A stretch of DNA of 34,473 bases from a virus (IMGVR_UViG_3300035703_000266:1-34473); one strand, 5' to 3'. Positions 14,401 to 22,429 are shown, numbered from the stretch's first letter. The notes: a model not told the origin generated them from the letters alone. A program made the numbers and translations.

Positions 14401-15107
14401 CCACACAACTTGTTCGTTCGTCCATGAAGCTGATGGCTGATGCTGGAGTCGATATTGTTGACATGAAATGGTTTGACATGACTGGTGCAGTTGAAGACAA
14501 GCAAAAAGCCAATTTAGACCCGGTAATGACGCACAGACCGCCGTTCGGCAAATGTTTTGTTGCTTGGCAAGGCAAGACCCGTCACCACCCAAGCTACGAA
14601 GTTCTGATGTTGGTAGCGGGGGATGACCCCGATGAAGGGATTTCTGTGTCCATGTGGAAAGGGCCATCTGGAACACGCTTGCGCCCTATTCCTGCAATGT
14701 TTTACTTCATTGAAGGTGACGAGATTCGTTATGGTTCCGTCAACGAAGATGAACCGGTAGACAAAGAACTTGCTGAGTTGATGCTGGCGCAGCTTGGAGC
14801 TTGGTATAGCGGAATGGATCGCCGCATGGAGGCATACATCCCATCGGTGCGTGACACATTTACCAACCGCCGGAAGATACAGCAAGGCAAGCTGCCAACC
14901 TACGACTGGAAAACGGTGTGGATTGAGCCATCTAAGCCCCGCCAAGAGTCCAAAGGGGGCACACACGCATCACCCCGACTGCATGAGCGCAGAGGCCACC
15001 TGAGAAGGCTAAAAACAGGCAAGAACGTCTGGGTCAAGTCCTGCAAGGTTGGTGACGCAATCAAGGGGGCGATATTCCACGACTATGCAATCAAGGAGAA
15101 CACATGA
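14397..15107 (+). CDS. Hypothetical phage protein with basic C-terminal domain
   Basis: A 236-residue protein starting at the ATG at 14397, which overlaps the preceding stop; the open frame extends upstream without support. The first 160 residues are a mixed fold with no motif I recognise. The C-terminal 45 residues (SPRLHERRGHLRRLKTGK, then VWVKSCKVGDAIKGAIFHDY) are a strongly basic beta-rich module that I have seen at the end of many uncharacterised phage proteins. It is by far the longest gene of the coupled chain. The function is unknown; nucleic-acid contact through the basic tail is plausible. Confidence 0.7.
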   Translation: MTTQLVRSSMKLMADAGVDIVDMKWFDMTGAVEDKQKANLDPVMTHRPPFGKCFVAWQGKTRHHPSYEVLMLVAGDDPDEGISVSMWKGPSGTRLRPIPAMFYFIEGDEIRYGSVNEDEPVDKELAELMLAQLGAWYSGMDRRMEAYIPSVRDTFTNRRKIQQGKLPTYDWKTVWIEPSKPRQESKGGTHASPRLHERRGHLRRLKTGKNVWVKSCKVGDAIKGAIFHDYAIKENT

Positions 15108-15307
15108 AGACCGTAATTGAAATGGCGCGTGAGGCTGGCATACGGGATTGCACCTGCAACGGGACAAAGGGATGCCTTGAACGCTTTGCCGAACTTGTCC
15201 GTGCTGACGAGCGCAACGCAACGCTGGACGAGATTGCAAAGTGGCTTAAGGACGAAAAAGACGCGCCGTATTGGGCGGAATTAGTCCAAGCAAGGAGCAG
15301 CACATGA
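15104..15307 (+). CDS. Small hypothetical protein, coupled chain
   Basis: A 67-residue protein with two cysteines close together (RDCTCNGTKGCLERF) and a C-terminal amphipathic helix containing FAELVRADERN. The repeated segment ELVRADE/ELVQARS resembles small phage proteins seen in replication-to-packaging intervals. It overlaps both neighbours by four bases. No function is assigned. Confidence 0.6.
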   Translation: MKTVIEMAREAGIRDCTCNGTKGCLERFAELVRADERNATLDEIAKWLKDEKDAPYWAELVQARSST

Positions 15308-15420
15308 GAGAACTAGACCCCGACACCTGGTTGATGATTGGCATCAGTTGGTTTCACGGCCTGCTGTGCGGGTACGCCATCTGGCGTGAAGACAAACGCA
15401 AGCCGCTGGAGGACGAATGA
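15304..15420 (+). CDS. Tiny hydrophobic protein
   Basis: A 38-residue protein with one short hydrophobic segment (about residues 9-26, TWLMIGISWFHGLLCGYA) and a charged tail ending in KRKPLEDE. It is too short for standard ORF cut-offs, but the ATGA junctions with both neighbours support translation. It could be a single-pass inner-membrane peptide; no relatives are recognised. Confidence 0.5.
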   Translation: MRELDPDTWLMIGISWFHGLLCGYAIWREDKRKPLEDE

Positions 15421-15611
15421 GGCCGGACAGTCCCTGCATAGCGGTGTGCACGACGCTGTATGACGAGAAGTGCAAGGGCTGTGGCCGCACGTACCTGGAG
15501 GTGGCGCACTGGAACGAGATGACGCCACCGGACCGGGAGGTGGTCTGGCAGCGGATTGACAAAGAGGCGACAGCCTGGCGGTACAACAGATATAAGGACC
15601 GAGTGAAGTGA
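15417..15611 (+). CDS. DUF1289-like Cys protein
   Basis: A 64-residue protein matching the DUF1289 pattern: SPCIAVC near the N-terminus (Cys7, Cys11), then CKGCGRTYLEV (Cys19, Cys22), a Trp (W32) and a helix with DREVVWQRI. The four cysteines likely bind zinc or iron. DUF1289 proteins are common in proteobacterial genomes and have no established activity; their presence in phages is less usual. It is translationally coupled on both sides by ATGA and GTGA overlaps. Confidence 0.8.
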   Translation: MRPDSPCIAVCTTLYDEKCKGCGRTYLEVAHWNEMTPPDREVVWQRIDKEATAWRYNRYKDRVK

Positions 15612-15910
15612 CACCCATACGCCAAAAGAAAATACGCACCATATTGCGCACCAGGCCCAGCGGGATGACTCCAATTGAAATTGCAGAGGCAACAGGGATG
15701 CACGTTGCCAATGTCAGAACGGCACTGAGGGCCATGCCGGATGTCTATGTGGACCGCTGGAGGATGGGTAAGCGTGGGCAGTTTGAGAAGGTGTGGATTG
15801 CGGTGTATGTGCCTGAAGACTGTCCGCATCCCAAAGACCGCCTGAAGTGGGGTGCGCATTACACAAAGCCAAAGACCCAGTGGGTCATTACTGAAGGAGC
15901 AAGAGCATGA
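15608..15910 (+). CDS. Winged helix-turn-helix protein (GTG start)
   Basis: A 100-residue basic protein starting at a GTG that overlaps the previous stop as GTGA. Residues about 8-42 form a winged helix: KIRTILRTRPSGMTPIEIAE, then ATGMHVANVRTALRAMP as the recognition helix, then VYVDRWR as the wing. This is the MarR/ArsR-like or replication-control type found in small phage regulators. The C-terminus has several Trp and Lys residues. It may control late genes because it precedes the terminase and capsid block; this is inferred from position. Confidence 0.7.
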   Translation: MTPIRQKKIRTILRTRPSGMTPIEIAEATGMHVANVRTALRAMPDVYVDRWRMGKRGQFEKVWIAVYVPEDCPHPKDRLKWGAHYTKPKTQWVITEGARA

Positions 15911-16206
15911 GTCAGGAAAGATTGAGGCCGCAGGGTCTGAGCGATATGCACATGGAGATGCTGGACGCTGGTGCGAACGGCCTCACAGCGGATGACATCC
16001 AAGTCAGCGGCAGTCATTACAAGGACATGCCGATGCAGCCGTGGCATGTGATGGAGGCGGTGCTGACCCCCGAGGAGTTCAAGGGGTTCCTCAAGGGCAA
16101 CATCATCAAGTACAGCATGAGGGCTGGCCGCAAGGATGGGACGGATGACGCTGGCAAGGCGCGGCACTACGCCCAGAAGCTGCAAGAGGTGCAGGGCAAG
16201 GCATAA
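15907..16206 (+). CDS. DUF3310 protein
   Basis: A 99-residue protein with the DUF3310 signature: SGSHYKDMPMQPWHVMEAV (about residues 34-52) and GNIIKYSMRAGRKDG followed by DDAGKARHYAQKL. DUF3310 proteins are frequent in phages, often near nucleotide metabolism or replication genes; no biochemical activity is settled. Its ATG overlaps the previous stop, with GGAG upstream. It ends immediately before the large terminase frame, so it closes the coupled chain. Confidence 0.85.
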   Translation: MSQERLRPQGLSDMHMEMLDAGANGLTADDIQVSGSHYKDMPMQPWHVMEAVLTPEEFKGFLKGNIIKYSMRAGRKDGTDDAGKARHYAQKLQEVQGKA

Positions 16207-16215
16207 TTGCCAACT

Positions 16216-17631
16216 ATGGCAAATAGCACTGAAAACGTCTTTAAGCAGTGGGTGGACAGGTATCACCCTGACCCGGTGCTGTTTGTTCAGGAGGTGCTGG
16301 GGGTTGACCCTGACCCCTGGCAGATTGAGTTTTTGAAGGCCATTGCCAGAGGGGATCGCAAGATCTCGGTCAGGTCCGGCCACGGGGTGGGCAAGAGTAC
16401 GGCATCCTCATGGGCCATGCTGTGGTACTTCATGACCCGATCACCCGTGAAGGTGGTGGTGACTGCGCCGACCAGCAGCCAGCTTTATGACGCGATGTTT
16501 GCGGAATTGAAGCGGTGGATCAATGCGATGCCTGTGCCCCTCCAAGGGCTGCTGACGGTTAAGCAAGAGCGTATTGAGTTCAACGCTGCGCCGACCGAGA
16601 TGTTCATCTCAGCGCGGACATCAAGGGCAGAGCAGCCGGAAGCCTTGCAGGGGATTCACTCCGAGAATGTGATGCTGGTGGCCGACGAGGCTTCAGGCGT
16701 GCCTGAGCAGGTGTTTGAGGCGGCGGCAGGGTCCATGTCTGGGCACAACGCTGTGACGCTGCTGCTGGGCAACCCGGTGAGAAGTAGCGGGTTTTTCTAC
16801 GACACGCACACGCGCCTGGCCGACGAGTGGACCACGTTTCAGGTGTCGTGCTTGGACTCGCCACGGGTGAGCGATGAGTACGTCAAAGAGATGCAGATGC
16901 GCTACGGCGAGGAGAGCAACGTCTACCGCATCCGAGTGGTGGGCGAGTTCCCAAAGGGTGATGACGACACGGTGATCGCGATGGACTTGCTGGAGCAGGC
17001 GGTCACCCGCGATGTGGCCCCCAGCCAACACGCACCCGTGGTGTGGGGCTTGGATGTGGCCCGGTTCGGCAGTGACAGATCGGCGCTGTGCAAGCGCCAA
17101 GGCAATGCCATGACCGAGGCGGTGCGGACTTGGAAGAATCTGGACCTGATGCAACTCACAGGTGCGGTGGTGGCCGAGTACAACGCGCTGCCGCCCAGCC
17201 AGCAGCCGCGGGAGATCTTGGTGGACAGCATCGGCTTGGGGGCTGGGGTGGTGGACCGCCTGCGTGAGTTAAACCTGCCAGCCCGAGGCATCAACGTGGC
17301 TGAAAGCCCGGCGCTGGGCGGGACTTACAGGAATCTGAAGGCTGAACTCTGGTACAGGGCCAGAGCGTGGCTGGAGGCGCGGGACTGCAAGATGGCAAAG
17401 GACGAGGTGCTGATTGCTGAACTGGCGACGGTGCGCTACAGTTTTACGAGCAACGGCAAGATACAGATTGAGGGCAAGGACGAGATCCGGCGGCGGGGAC
17501 TGCCTAGTCCAGACAAGGCCGATGCGTTTGTGCTGACGTTTGCAAGTGACGCAATTGCGGGGATGTACGGCTCGGCGGGGAGCAGCAAGTGGAGCCAGCC
17601 GCTGCGCCGAAACCTGTCGCGGGTTGCATAA
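16216..17631 (+). CDS. terL: Terminase large subunit (packaging ATPase/nuclease)
   Basis: A 471-residue protein counted from the ATG at 16216. An in-frame TTG at 16207, directly after the previous stop and five bases from AAGG, is a real alternative. The ATPase half has Walker A SGHGVGKS (residues 54-61), a coupling-like TAPT (83-86) and Walker B VMLVADE (152-158). The RNase H-like nuclease half has VWGLDVARFGSDRSA with D280, ILVDSIG with D337 and PDKADAF with D433/D436. This pumps DNA into the prohead through the portal encoded 2.3 kb downstream and trims it at the packaging site. The GHGVGKS P-loop is typical of this terminase subgroup. Confidence 0.95.
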   Translation: MANSTENVFKQWVDRYHPDPVLFVQEVLGVDPDPWQIEFLKAIARGDRKISVRSGHGVGKSTASSWAMLWYFMTRSPVKVVVTAPTSSQLYDAMFAELKRWINAMPVPLQGLLTVKQERIEFNAAPTEMFISARTSRAEQPEALQGIHSENVMLVADEASGVPEQVFEAAAGSMSGHNAVTLLLGNPVRSSGFFYDTHTRLADEWTTFQVSCLDSPRVSDEYVKEMQMRYGEESNVYRIRVVGEFPKGDDDTVIAMDLLEQAVTRDVAPSQHAPVVWGLDVARFGSDRSALCKRQGNAMTEAVRTWKNLDLMQLTGAVVAEYNALPPSQQPREILVDSIGLGAGVVDRLRELNLPARGINVAESPALGGTYRNLKAELWYRARAWLEARDCKMAKDEVLIAELATVRYSFTSNGKIQIEGKDEIRRRGLPSPDKADAFVLTFASDAIAGMYGSAGSSKWSQPLRRNLSRVA

Positions 17632-17656
17632 TCTGGGCTAACCAACTGGAGGTTTT

Positions 17657-17842
17657 ATGCGCATGAGCAAGGCAGACAAGAAAATCGGCAAGGTCATGTC
17701 CGAGTACAAGGCTGGCAAGCTGCACAGCGGCGGCACTGGCAAGGTGGTGAAAAACCCCAAGCAGGCGGTCGCCATTGCCATGTCTGAGGCCAAGATGCCT
17801 ATGCGCGGCCAGCGCACAGCCACCAACAGGAGCAAGAAGTAA
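17657..17842 (+). CDS. DUF6496-like small basic protein
   Basis: A 61-residue Lys-rich protein with the pattern KVMSEYKAGKLHSGG, then KNPKQAVAIAMSEAKMP, which I recognise as DUF6496-like. Such proteins are short, basic and found in both phages and bacteria; a DNA-associated role has been suggested by composition only. AACTGGAGG lies upstream. Its stop overlaps the next start by one base (TAATG). It opens the late-gene cluster after terL. Confidence 0.7.
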   Translation: MRMSKADKKIGKVMSEYKAGKLHSGGTGKVVKNPKQAVAIAMSEAKMPMRGQRTATNRSKK

Positions 17843-18321
17843 TGGCAACGCTAAAGCGCACCATGGAGCAAGCCATGGACATGGAAGAAGGCAAAGACAT
17901 GGAGGAGGGCAGCAACTGCCCGATGCCGACTCAAGACATCACGCTGAACCTAAAGAATCGCGCCAAGGCGATTACCAGCGCGGCCTATGGGCCGCAAAAC
18001 CCCAAGCTGCCCAACCGTGCGTTTTGGGCCAAAAAGGCTGACACATGGGATGTGTCCGAGAAGGAAGCCAAGACAAGCCTGTGCGGGAACTGCGCGGCAT
18101 TCAACGTGTCCGATGACATCAAAGAGTGCATCGCGGGTGGCATTGGCATGGATGCCGACCCATGGGGCACGATTGAGTTGGCCGAATTGGGCTACTGCGA
18201 AATCTTTGACTTCAAGTGCGCAGCCAGCCGCACCTGCGATGCGTGGGTGGTGGGTGGCCCAAACACGGGTGAGCAAGAGGGTGAAGAAGGCGAAGAATAT
18301 GAGGAGGAAGACGAATCATGA
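17842..18321 (+). CDS. Cys-rich phage protein with acidic tail
   Basis: A 159-residue protein. Six cysteines lie in a compact region (CGNC at 81-84, Cys96, Cys119, Cys126, Cys132) within GYCEIFDFKCAASRTCDAWV, suggesting a zinc or iron-sulfur site. The C-terminal 20 residues are almost all Glu/Asp. Proteins with this CAASRTCDAWVVGGP ending are common in environmental phages next to terminase and portal genes; their role is unknown. Start selection is supported by AGGAG and the TAATG junction. A minor head or scaffold-associated role is inferred from position. Confidence 0.75.
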   Translation: MATLKRTMEQAMDMEEGKDMEEGSNCPMPTQDITLNLKNRAKAITSAAYGPQNPKLPNRAFWAKKADTWDVSEKEAKTSLCGNCAAFNVSDDIKECIAGGIGMDADPWGTIELAELGYCEIFDFKCAASRTCDAWVVGGPNTGEQEGEEGEEYEEEDES

Positions 18322-18476
18322 AACAAGGTTTGTACAGCAACATCGCGGCCAAGCGTGAGCGCATCAAGGAGGGTTCGGGCGAGAAGATGCGCAAGCCCGG
18401 CACCAAGGGTGCGCCAACTGCGGCGGCTTTCAAGGCGGCGGCCAAGACCGCCAAGCCTGCCAGGGCCAAAAAATGA
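18318..18476 (+). CDS. Very basic small protein of the terminase-portal interval
   Basis: A 52-residue protein with about one third Lys/Arg (SNIAAKRERIKEGSGEKMRK, then an Ala/Lys tail). I recognise the KRERIKEGSGEKMRKPGTKG pattern from other phages, where it sits beside the next gene's family. Its ATG overlaps the preceding stop by four bases. A DNA- or RNA-binding virion accessory role is possible from charge alone. Confidence 0.65.
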   Translation: MKQGLYSNIAAKRERIKEGSGEKMRKPGTKGAPTAAAFKAAAKTAKPARAKK

Positions 18477-18769
18477 AGACCCCGGCATGGCAGCGTGCTG
18501 AGGGCAAAAGCCCCTCGGGCGGCTTGAATGCCAAGGGCCGGGCCAGTGCCAAGGCCGAGGGCATGAATCTGAAAGCCCCGGTCAAGTCGGGTGACAACCC
18601 CAGACGGGCCAGCTTCTTGGCGCGGATGGGCAACATGCCTGGGCCGGAGATGAAGGGCGGGGAGCCGACTCGGCTGCTGCTGTCTCTGAAGGCGTGGGGC
18701 GCAAGTTCCAAGGAAGATGCCAAAGCCAAGGCCAAGGCCATCTCGGCCAGAAACAAAGCCAAAAAATGA
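18473..18769 (+). CDS. DUF6321-like small basic protein
   Basis: A 98-residue protein with PAWQRAEGKSPSGGLNAKGR near the N-terminus, GDNPRRASFLARMG in the centre and TRLLLSLKAWGASSKEDAKA near the end; this pattern matches what I know as DUF6321. It is Lys/Ala-rich and probably binds nucleic acid, but no activity is known. Four-base overlaps on both sides place it in one translational unit from the Cys-rich protein to the glycosyltransferase. Confidence 0.72.
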   Translation: MKTPAWQRAEGKSPSGGLNAKGRASAKAEGMNLKAPVKSGDNPRRASFLARMGNMPGPEMKGGEPTRLLLSLKAWGASSKEDAKAKAKAISARNKAKK

Positions 18770-19458
18770 TCCCTATTTGTATCTCGACTGTGCATGGCAA
18801 GGGCTTGGCGGTGCTGCTGGAGTCCATCAAGCAGTACGCCCCAGAGTGCCCTGTTTACCTGCGCGGCCCTGAGTCGGTCATTGAGCAGTACGACCAGGCA
18901 TTCCTGAAGATTTACGGCCAGCCGAGCAACTTTGGCGATGACTACAACAACGTGATTGGTGAGGCGCTCAAGGACTGGAATGATTGCATTGTTGCCAACG
19001 ATGACATTGTGCTGACCCCTGACAGCGTGAAGACGCTGATGGAGGATGTGCATATCGTCAAGAGTATGCACAGCGTCAAGGCCGGGTGGATTGCCGCCAG
19101 AAGTGATGCGGCCAGGCCGTGCCAAAACGTCAGGATCACGGACCAGCCAGAGCGCCTGCACTTTTACAAATTCCCCTCTGAGGCCCACATCAAGATGGTG
19201 GAAGAGGTCAGCCCCATCTTTGCGTACATCAGTAAAAACGCATTTGGTGGGGGGTTCCCCCCGCTGAATTGGTATTCAGACGATGTGCATTGTCGGGATT
19301 TGATTGAGCGCGGGTTCAGCCACTTTGTCAGCGCGTCCTATGTCCACCACATTGGCAGCCACACAATTGGCTTTAATGCAAAGAAACTGCACGACCATGC
19401 GATGCCTTGGCTGCTAGAGAACAGGCCAGAGTATGCAAAAGCCTGGTTTGACGCTTAA
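18766..19458 (+). CDS. Glycosyltransferase-like (GT-A) protein
   Basis: A 230-residue protein starting at an ATG that overlaps the preceding stop; the frame is open further upstream without support. PICISTVHGKGLAVLLESI is a GT2-like first strand and helix, NFGDDYNNVIGEAL follows, and CIVANDDIVLTPDS carries the acidic metal-site motif (residues 78-80). The C-terminal SYVHHIGSHT resembles the end of GT-A folds. Substrate and acceptor are unknown; phage-encoded transferases can decorate capsids, DNA or host surface sugars. It overlaps the next gene, a methyltransferase, by 26 bases, suggesting the two act together. Confidence 0.75.
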   Translation: MIPICISTVHGKGLAVLLESIKQYAPECPVYLRGPESVIEQYDQAFLKIYGQPSNFGDDYNNVIGEALKDWNDCIVANDDIVLTPDSVKTLMEDVHIVKSMHSVKAGWIAARSDAARPCQNVRITDQPERLHFYKFPSEAHIKMVEEVSPIFAYISKNAFGGGFPPLNWYSDDVHCRDLIERGFSHFVSASYVHHIGSHTIGFNAKKLHDHAMPWLLENRPEYAKAWFDA

Positions 19459-19966
19459 TTTAGGCTCGGGCAAGGACTGGCGCGAGGACTGCCTGAATGC
19501 CGACATTCAGGCCAGCAAGAATCCAGACTGGGTGCTGGACATCACCACTATCCCTTGGGGTGAGACAATTGCTACCAGGCTGGGCGAGTTGGAGATCCGG
19601 CGCGAGATGTTTGATGTCATTTTTGCCAACGATGTGCTGGAGCACATCCCCGACTTGGTGGCGGCCATGACAAACTGCAAAGAACTGCTGAAAGTCGGCG
19701 GGGAGATGCGGATTCATGTGCCCTATGACTTGAGCCTGGGGGCGTGGCAAGACCCGACCCATGTCCGAGCGTTTAACGAGAACTCTTGGCGCTATTACAC
19801 CGATTGGCACTGGTATCTGAACTGGCCGGATCGGTTTGAGTTAACCATGCTGGAGATGCGTCTTTCAGCGGTCGGTCAGGCACTAAAATTGCCAGAAGCC
19901 GAAATCCTCCGCACGCCACGGGCTGTGGATTCAATGTATGTGGTTCTCACAAAGGTTGCACCATGA
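19433..19966 (+). CDS. SAM-dependent methyltransferase
   Basis: A 177-residue class I methyltransferase. Motif I is LNLGSGK (residues 8-14), an acidic residue follows at D24 (NADIQ), and DVIFANDVLEHIPDL is the motif IV/post-IV region with LEH at 69-71. RIHVPYDLSLGAWQDPTHVR is a typical later element of sugar or lipid methyltransferases of the Methyltransf_11 type. The start lies inside the glycosyltransferase gene and its stop overlaps the portal start (ATGA). No Shine-Dalgarno is obvious, so coupling is likely. The target (glycan, protein or small molecule) cannot be read from the sequence; a DNA methylase is unlikely because no NPPY/DPPY motif is seen. Confidence 0.82.
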   Translation: MQKPGLTLNLGSGKDWREDCLNADIQASKNPDWVLDITTIPWGETIATRLGELEIRREMFDVIFANDVLEHIPDLVAAMTNCKELLKVGGEMRIHVPYDLSLGAWQDPTHVRAFNENSWRYYTDWHWYLNWPDRFELTMLEMRLSAVGQALKLPEAEILRTPRAVDSMYVVLTKVAP

Positions 19967-22164
19967 ACGAGCAAGACATCACCAACACCATTAACACCGA
20001 CATCACGGCGGTACAGCCCATGGATGATGCGGAATTGCAGTCCATCATCACGCAAGACTTGGTGGATGCGGTCAGCTACATCGACAGCGACATCTCGCCC
20101 ACACGGGCCAAGGGCACCGAGTATTACCGTGGCGACCTGTTTGGCAACGAGGTCGAGGGCAACAGCAAAGTGGTGGCGATGGAGGTGCGCGACACGGTGA
20201 GCGCCATGCTGCCCAGCCTGATGCGTGTTTTCTTTAGCACCGAGAACGTGGTGGAGTTTGTGCCGCGAGGCCCAGAGGATGTGGCGAACGCCCAGCAGGC
20301 GACCGATTACGTCAACTACATCTTCCAAAACGACAACAACGGGTTCCTGACCAGTTACGCCATTTTTAAGGATTCGCTGGTGCGCAAGTGCGGCATTGCG
20401 AAATTCTGGTGGGAGGACGAGGAGAAGGTCAACATCGACGAGTACACGGGGCTGGACGAGCAGACGCTGCAAATGCTGATGCAAGAGCCGGAGGCCGAGG
20501 TCAAGATCGTGGTGTCCTACCCTGACCCCGAGGTGGATGAAATGCAACTGACCACGGTGGACCCGATGACGGGCCAGCCCGTGGTGATGCCTGCGCCCAT
20601 GCTGCACGATGTGCAGATCAAGCGCATCACCAAGGATGGCCGCATCCGCATCATGGCCGTGCCGCCCGAGGAGTTGCTGCTGGACCGCCGCGCCCGGTCC
20701 TTTGATGACTCGACCATCATTGCCCACCGCCAGATGGCGACCGTGGCCGACCTGATCGCCATGGGGTATGACCAAGAAGAGATTGAAGAGAACATCATGT
20801 CCAATGACTTGGACAGCAATGATGAGTATCTGGCACGCCAGCCGCTGTCCACGACATTCGGCACCAATGACGCTGCCAACCCGATGATGCGGCGGGTGCT
20901 GTATGTTGAGGCATATTCGCGTGTGGACTATGACGGCGATGGCATTGCCGAGTTGCGCAAGGTCTGCTGCATGGGCGGCGGCTACAAGGTGGTGCGCAAC
21001 CTGCCAGCCTCTTACATCCCCTTTGCCGACTTCCCATGTGACCCCGAGCCGCACACATCGCCATTGGAGGCGATGAGCATTTTTGACATCACCCGCGACC
21101 TGCAAGAGATCAAGTCGGAGATCCTGCGCAACACGCTCGACAGCCTGGCGCAGTCCATCCACCCGCGCACGGCCGTGGTGGAGGGCCAGGTCAACATCGA
21201 CGATGTGCTGAACAACGAGACAGGCGCGATTATTCGGATGCGTGCGCCTGGCATGGTCCAGCCGCTGTCCACGCCATTTGTCGGGCAGGCTGCCTTCCCG
21301 ATGATGGAGTACATGGACCAGATCAAGGAAGACCGCACGGGCATGAGCAAGGCGGCCATGGGCCTCAATGCCGATGCCTTGCAGTCCAGCACCAAGGCGG
21401 CGGTGAACGCCACGATCAGCGCCAGCCAAGGCCGCATTGAGTTGACAGCACGCATCTTGGCCGAGGGCATGAAGAAGCTGTTTAAGGGCATCTTGTTCTT
21501 GGTGGTGACCCATCAGGACAAGGCACGCATGGTGCGGATGCGCAACGAGTGGGTGGCGATGGATCCGCGCCACTGGGAGTCCACCATGGATGCCAGCATC
21601 AACATTGGGCTGGGCAATGGAGACATGAACGAGCGCCGCCAGGCTTTGATGATGATCTTGACCAAGCAAGAGCAGATCTTGCAGCAGCTTGGCCCCACCA
21701 ACCCGCTGGTGACTCCGCAGCAGTTCAGCAACACGCTGCGCAAGATCGTGGAGTTGTCTGGGTTCAAGGATGCGTCCAGCTACTTCCAAGACATCCCGGC
21801 CGACTATGTGCCGCCAGCACCGCCACAGCCCAAGCCCACGCCAGAGCAGGTGCTGGCGCAGGTACAGGCCGAGAGCATCAAGGCCGACATCCAGAAAAAG
21901 GCGGCAGAGTTGGAACTGCGCCGCCAGCAGATGGTGATGGACGATGACTTAAAACGTGACCAAATGGCTCAAGATCTGTACCTCAAAAAATACGAAATTG
22001 AGTTAAAGTACAACTCACAGATCAGTACAGCCGAAATTGATGCGGCCCAGAATATTGATCGTGAAGCGATACGCCAGCAGGCGGTGATTGCGCAGCAGCA
22101 GGCAGCGCAGTTGATGCAAGCACCGCAGCAGGCTCCATCAACCTTTAACGGAATGGCACAGTGA
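19963..22164 (+). CDS. Portal protein
   Basis: A 733-residue protein placed directly upstream of scaffold and capsid genes. It matches large portals of podovirus-like phages: an N-terminal helical region with AKGTEYYRGDLFGNEVEGNS, a wing/stem region (YPDPEVDE, EELLLDRRARSFDDS), IPFADFPCDPEPHTSPLEAM, a helix with DITRDLQEIKSEILRNTLDS, and MSKAAMGLNADALQSSTKAA. The last 120 residues are a Gln/Lys/Ala coiled-coil-like barrel (QKKAAELELRRQQMVMDDD). The dodecameric ring would form the DNA channel, dock the terminase and hold the tail adaptor encoded at 25383. It begins and ends with four-base overlaps. The length fits extended-barrel portals. Confidence 0.9.
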   Translation: MNEQDITNTINTDITAVQPMDDAELQSIITQDLVDAVSYIDSDISPTRAKGTEYYRGDLFGNEVEGNSKVVAMEVRDTVSAMLPSLMRVFFSTENVVEFVPRGPEDVANAQQATDYVNYIFQNDNNGFLTSYAIFKDSLVRKCGIAKFWWEDEEKVNIDEYTGLDEQTLQMLMQEPEAEVKIVVSYPDPEVDEMQLTTVDPMTGQPVVMPAPMLHDVQIKRITKDGRIRIMAVPPEELLLDRRARSFDDSTIIAHRQMATVADLIAMGYDQEEIEENIMSNDLDSNDEYLARQPLSTTFGTNDAANPMMRRVLYVEAYSRVDYDGDGIAELRKVCCMGGGYKVVRNLPASYIPFADFPCDPEPHTSPLEAMSIFDITRDLQEIKSEILRNTLDSLAQSIHPRTAVVEGQVNIDDVLNNETGAIIRMRAPGMVQPLSTPFVGQAAFPMMEYMDQIKEDRTGMSKAAMGLNADALQSSTKAAVNATISASQGRIELTARILAEGMKKLFKGILFLVVTHQDKARMVRMRNEWVAMDPRHWESTMDASINIGLGNGDMNERRQALMMILTKQEQILQQLGPTNPLVTPQQFSNTLRKIVELSGFKDASSYFQDIPADYVPPAPPQPKPTPEQVLAQVQAESIKADIQKKAAELELRRQQMVMDDDLKRDQMAQDLYLKKYEIELKYNSQISTAEIDAAQNIDREAIRQQAVIAQQQAAQLMQAPQQAPSTFNGMAQ

Positions 22165-22421
22165 CCAACGACGACCAGATTAGGAAGGGCCGAAAGGCCC
22201 AGCAGATCCTTGAGGACGAAACCCTCAACACTGCAATTGCGAAACTTGAGGGGGATCAGCTTTGGGCATTTCGGTCATCGAAGCCTGAAGAATCCGCAAA
22301 GCGCGAAACAGCTTGGTGCATGTTGCAGGCCATTGACGGCCTGCGGCAAGAGTTAATCAAGATCATGGACAACGGCAAGATTGCCCAAAAGTCCATGGAC
22401 CGCACGCAGAAACTAATTTGA
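22161..22421 (+). CDS. Small helical head-associated protein (GTG start)
   Basis: An 86-residue protein beginning at a GTG that overlaps the portal stop as GTGA. It is almost entirely helical with heptad-like spacing (IRKGRKAQQILEDETLNTAI, then CMLQAIDGLRQELIKIMDNG). A protein of this size and pattern commonly lies between portal and scaffold genes in related phages, without a defined role. It could be a small chaperone or minor head protein. No domain is recognised. Confidence 0.65.
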   Translation: MTNDDQIRKGRKAQQILEDETLNTAIAKLEGDQLWAFRSSKPEESAKRETAWCMLQAIDGLRQELIKIMDNGKIAQKSMDRTQKLI

Positions 22422-22429
22422 GGTAAATG

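Noticed and set aside
19876-21789. Long minus-strand open frame (637 codons) opposite the portal gene
   Set aside because: It is His/Leu/Arg-rich, lacks domains and is fully antisense to the portal, whose family features are clear; it is a codon-bias shadow.
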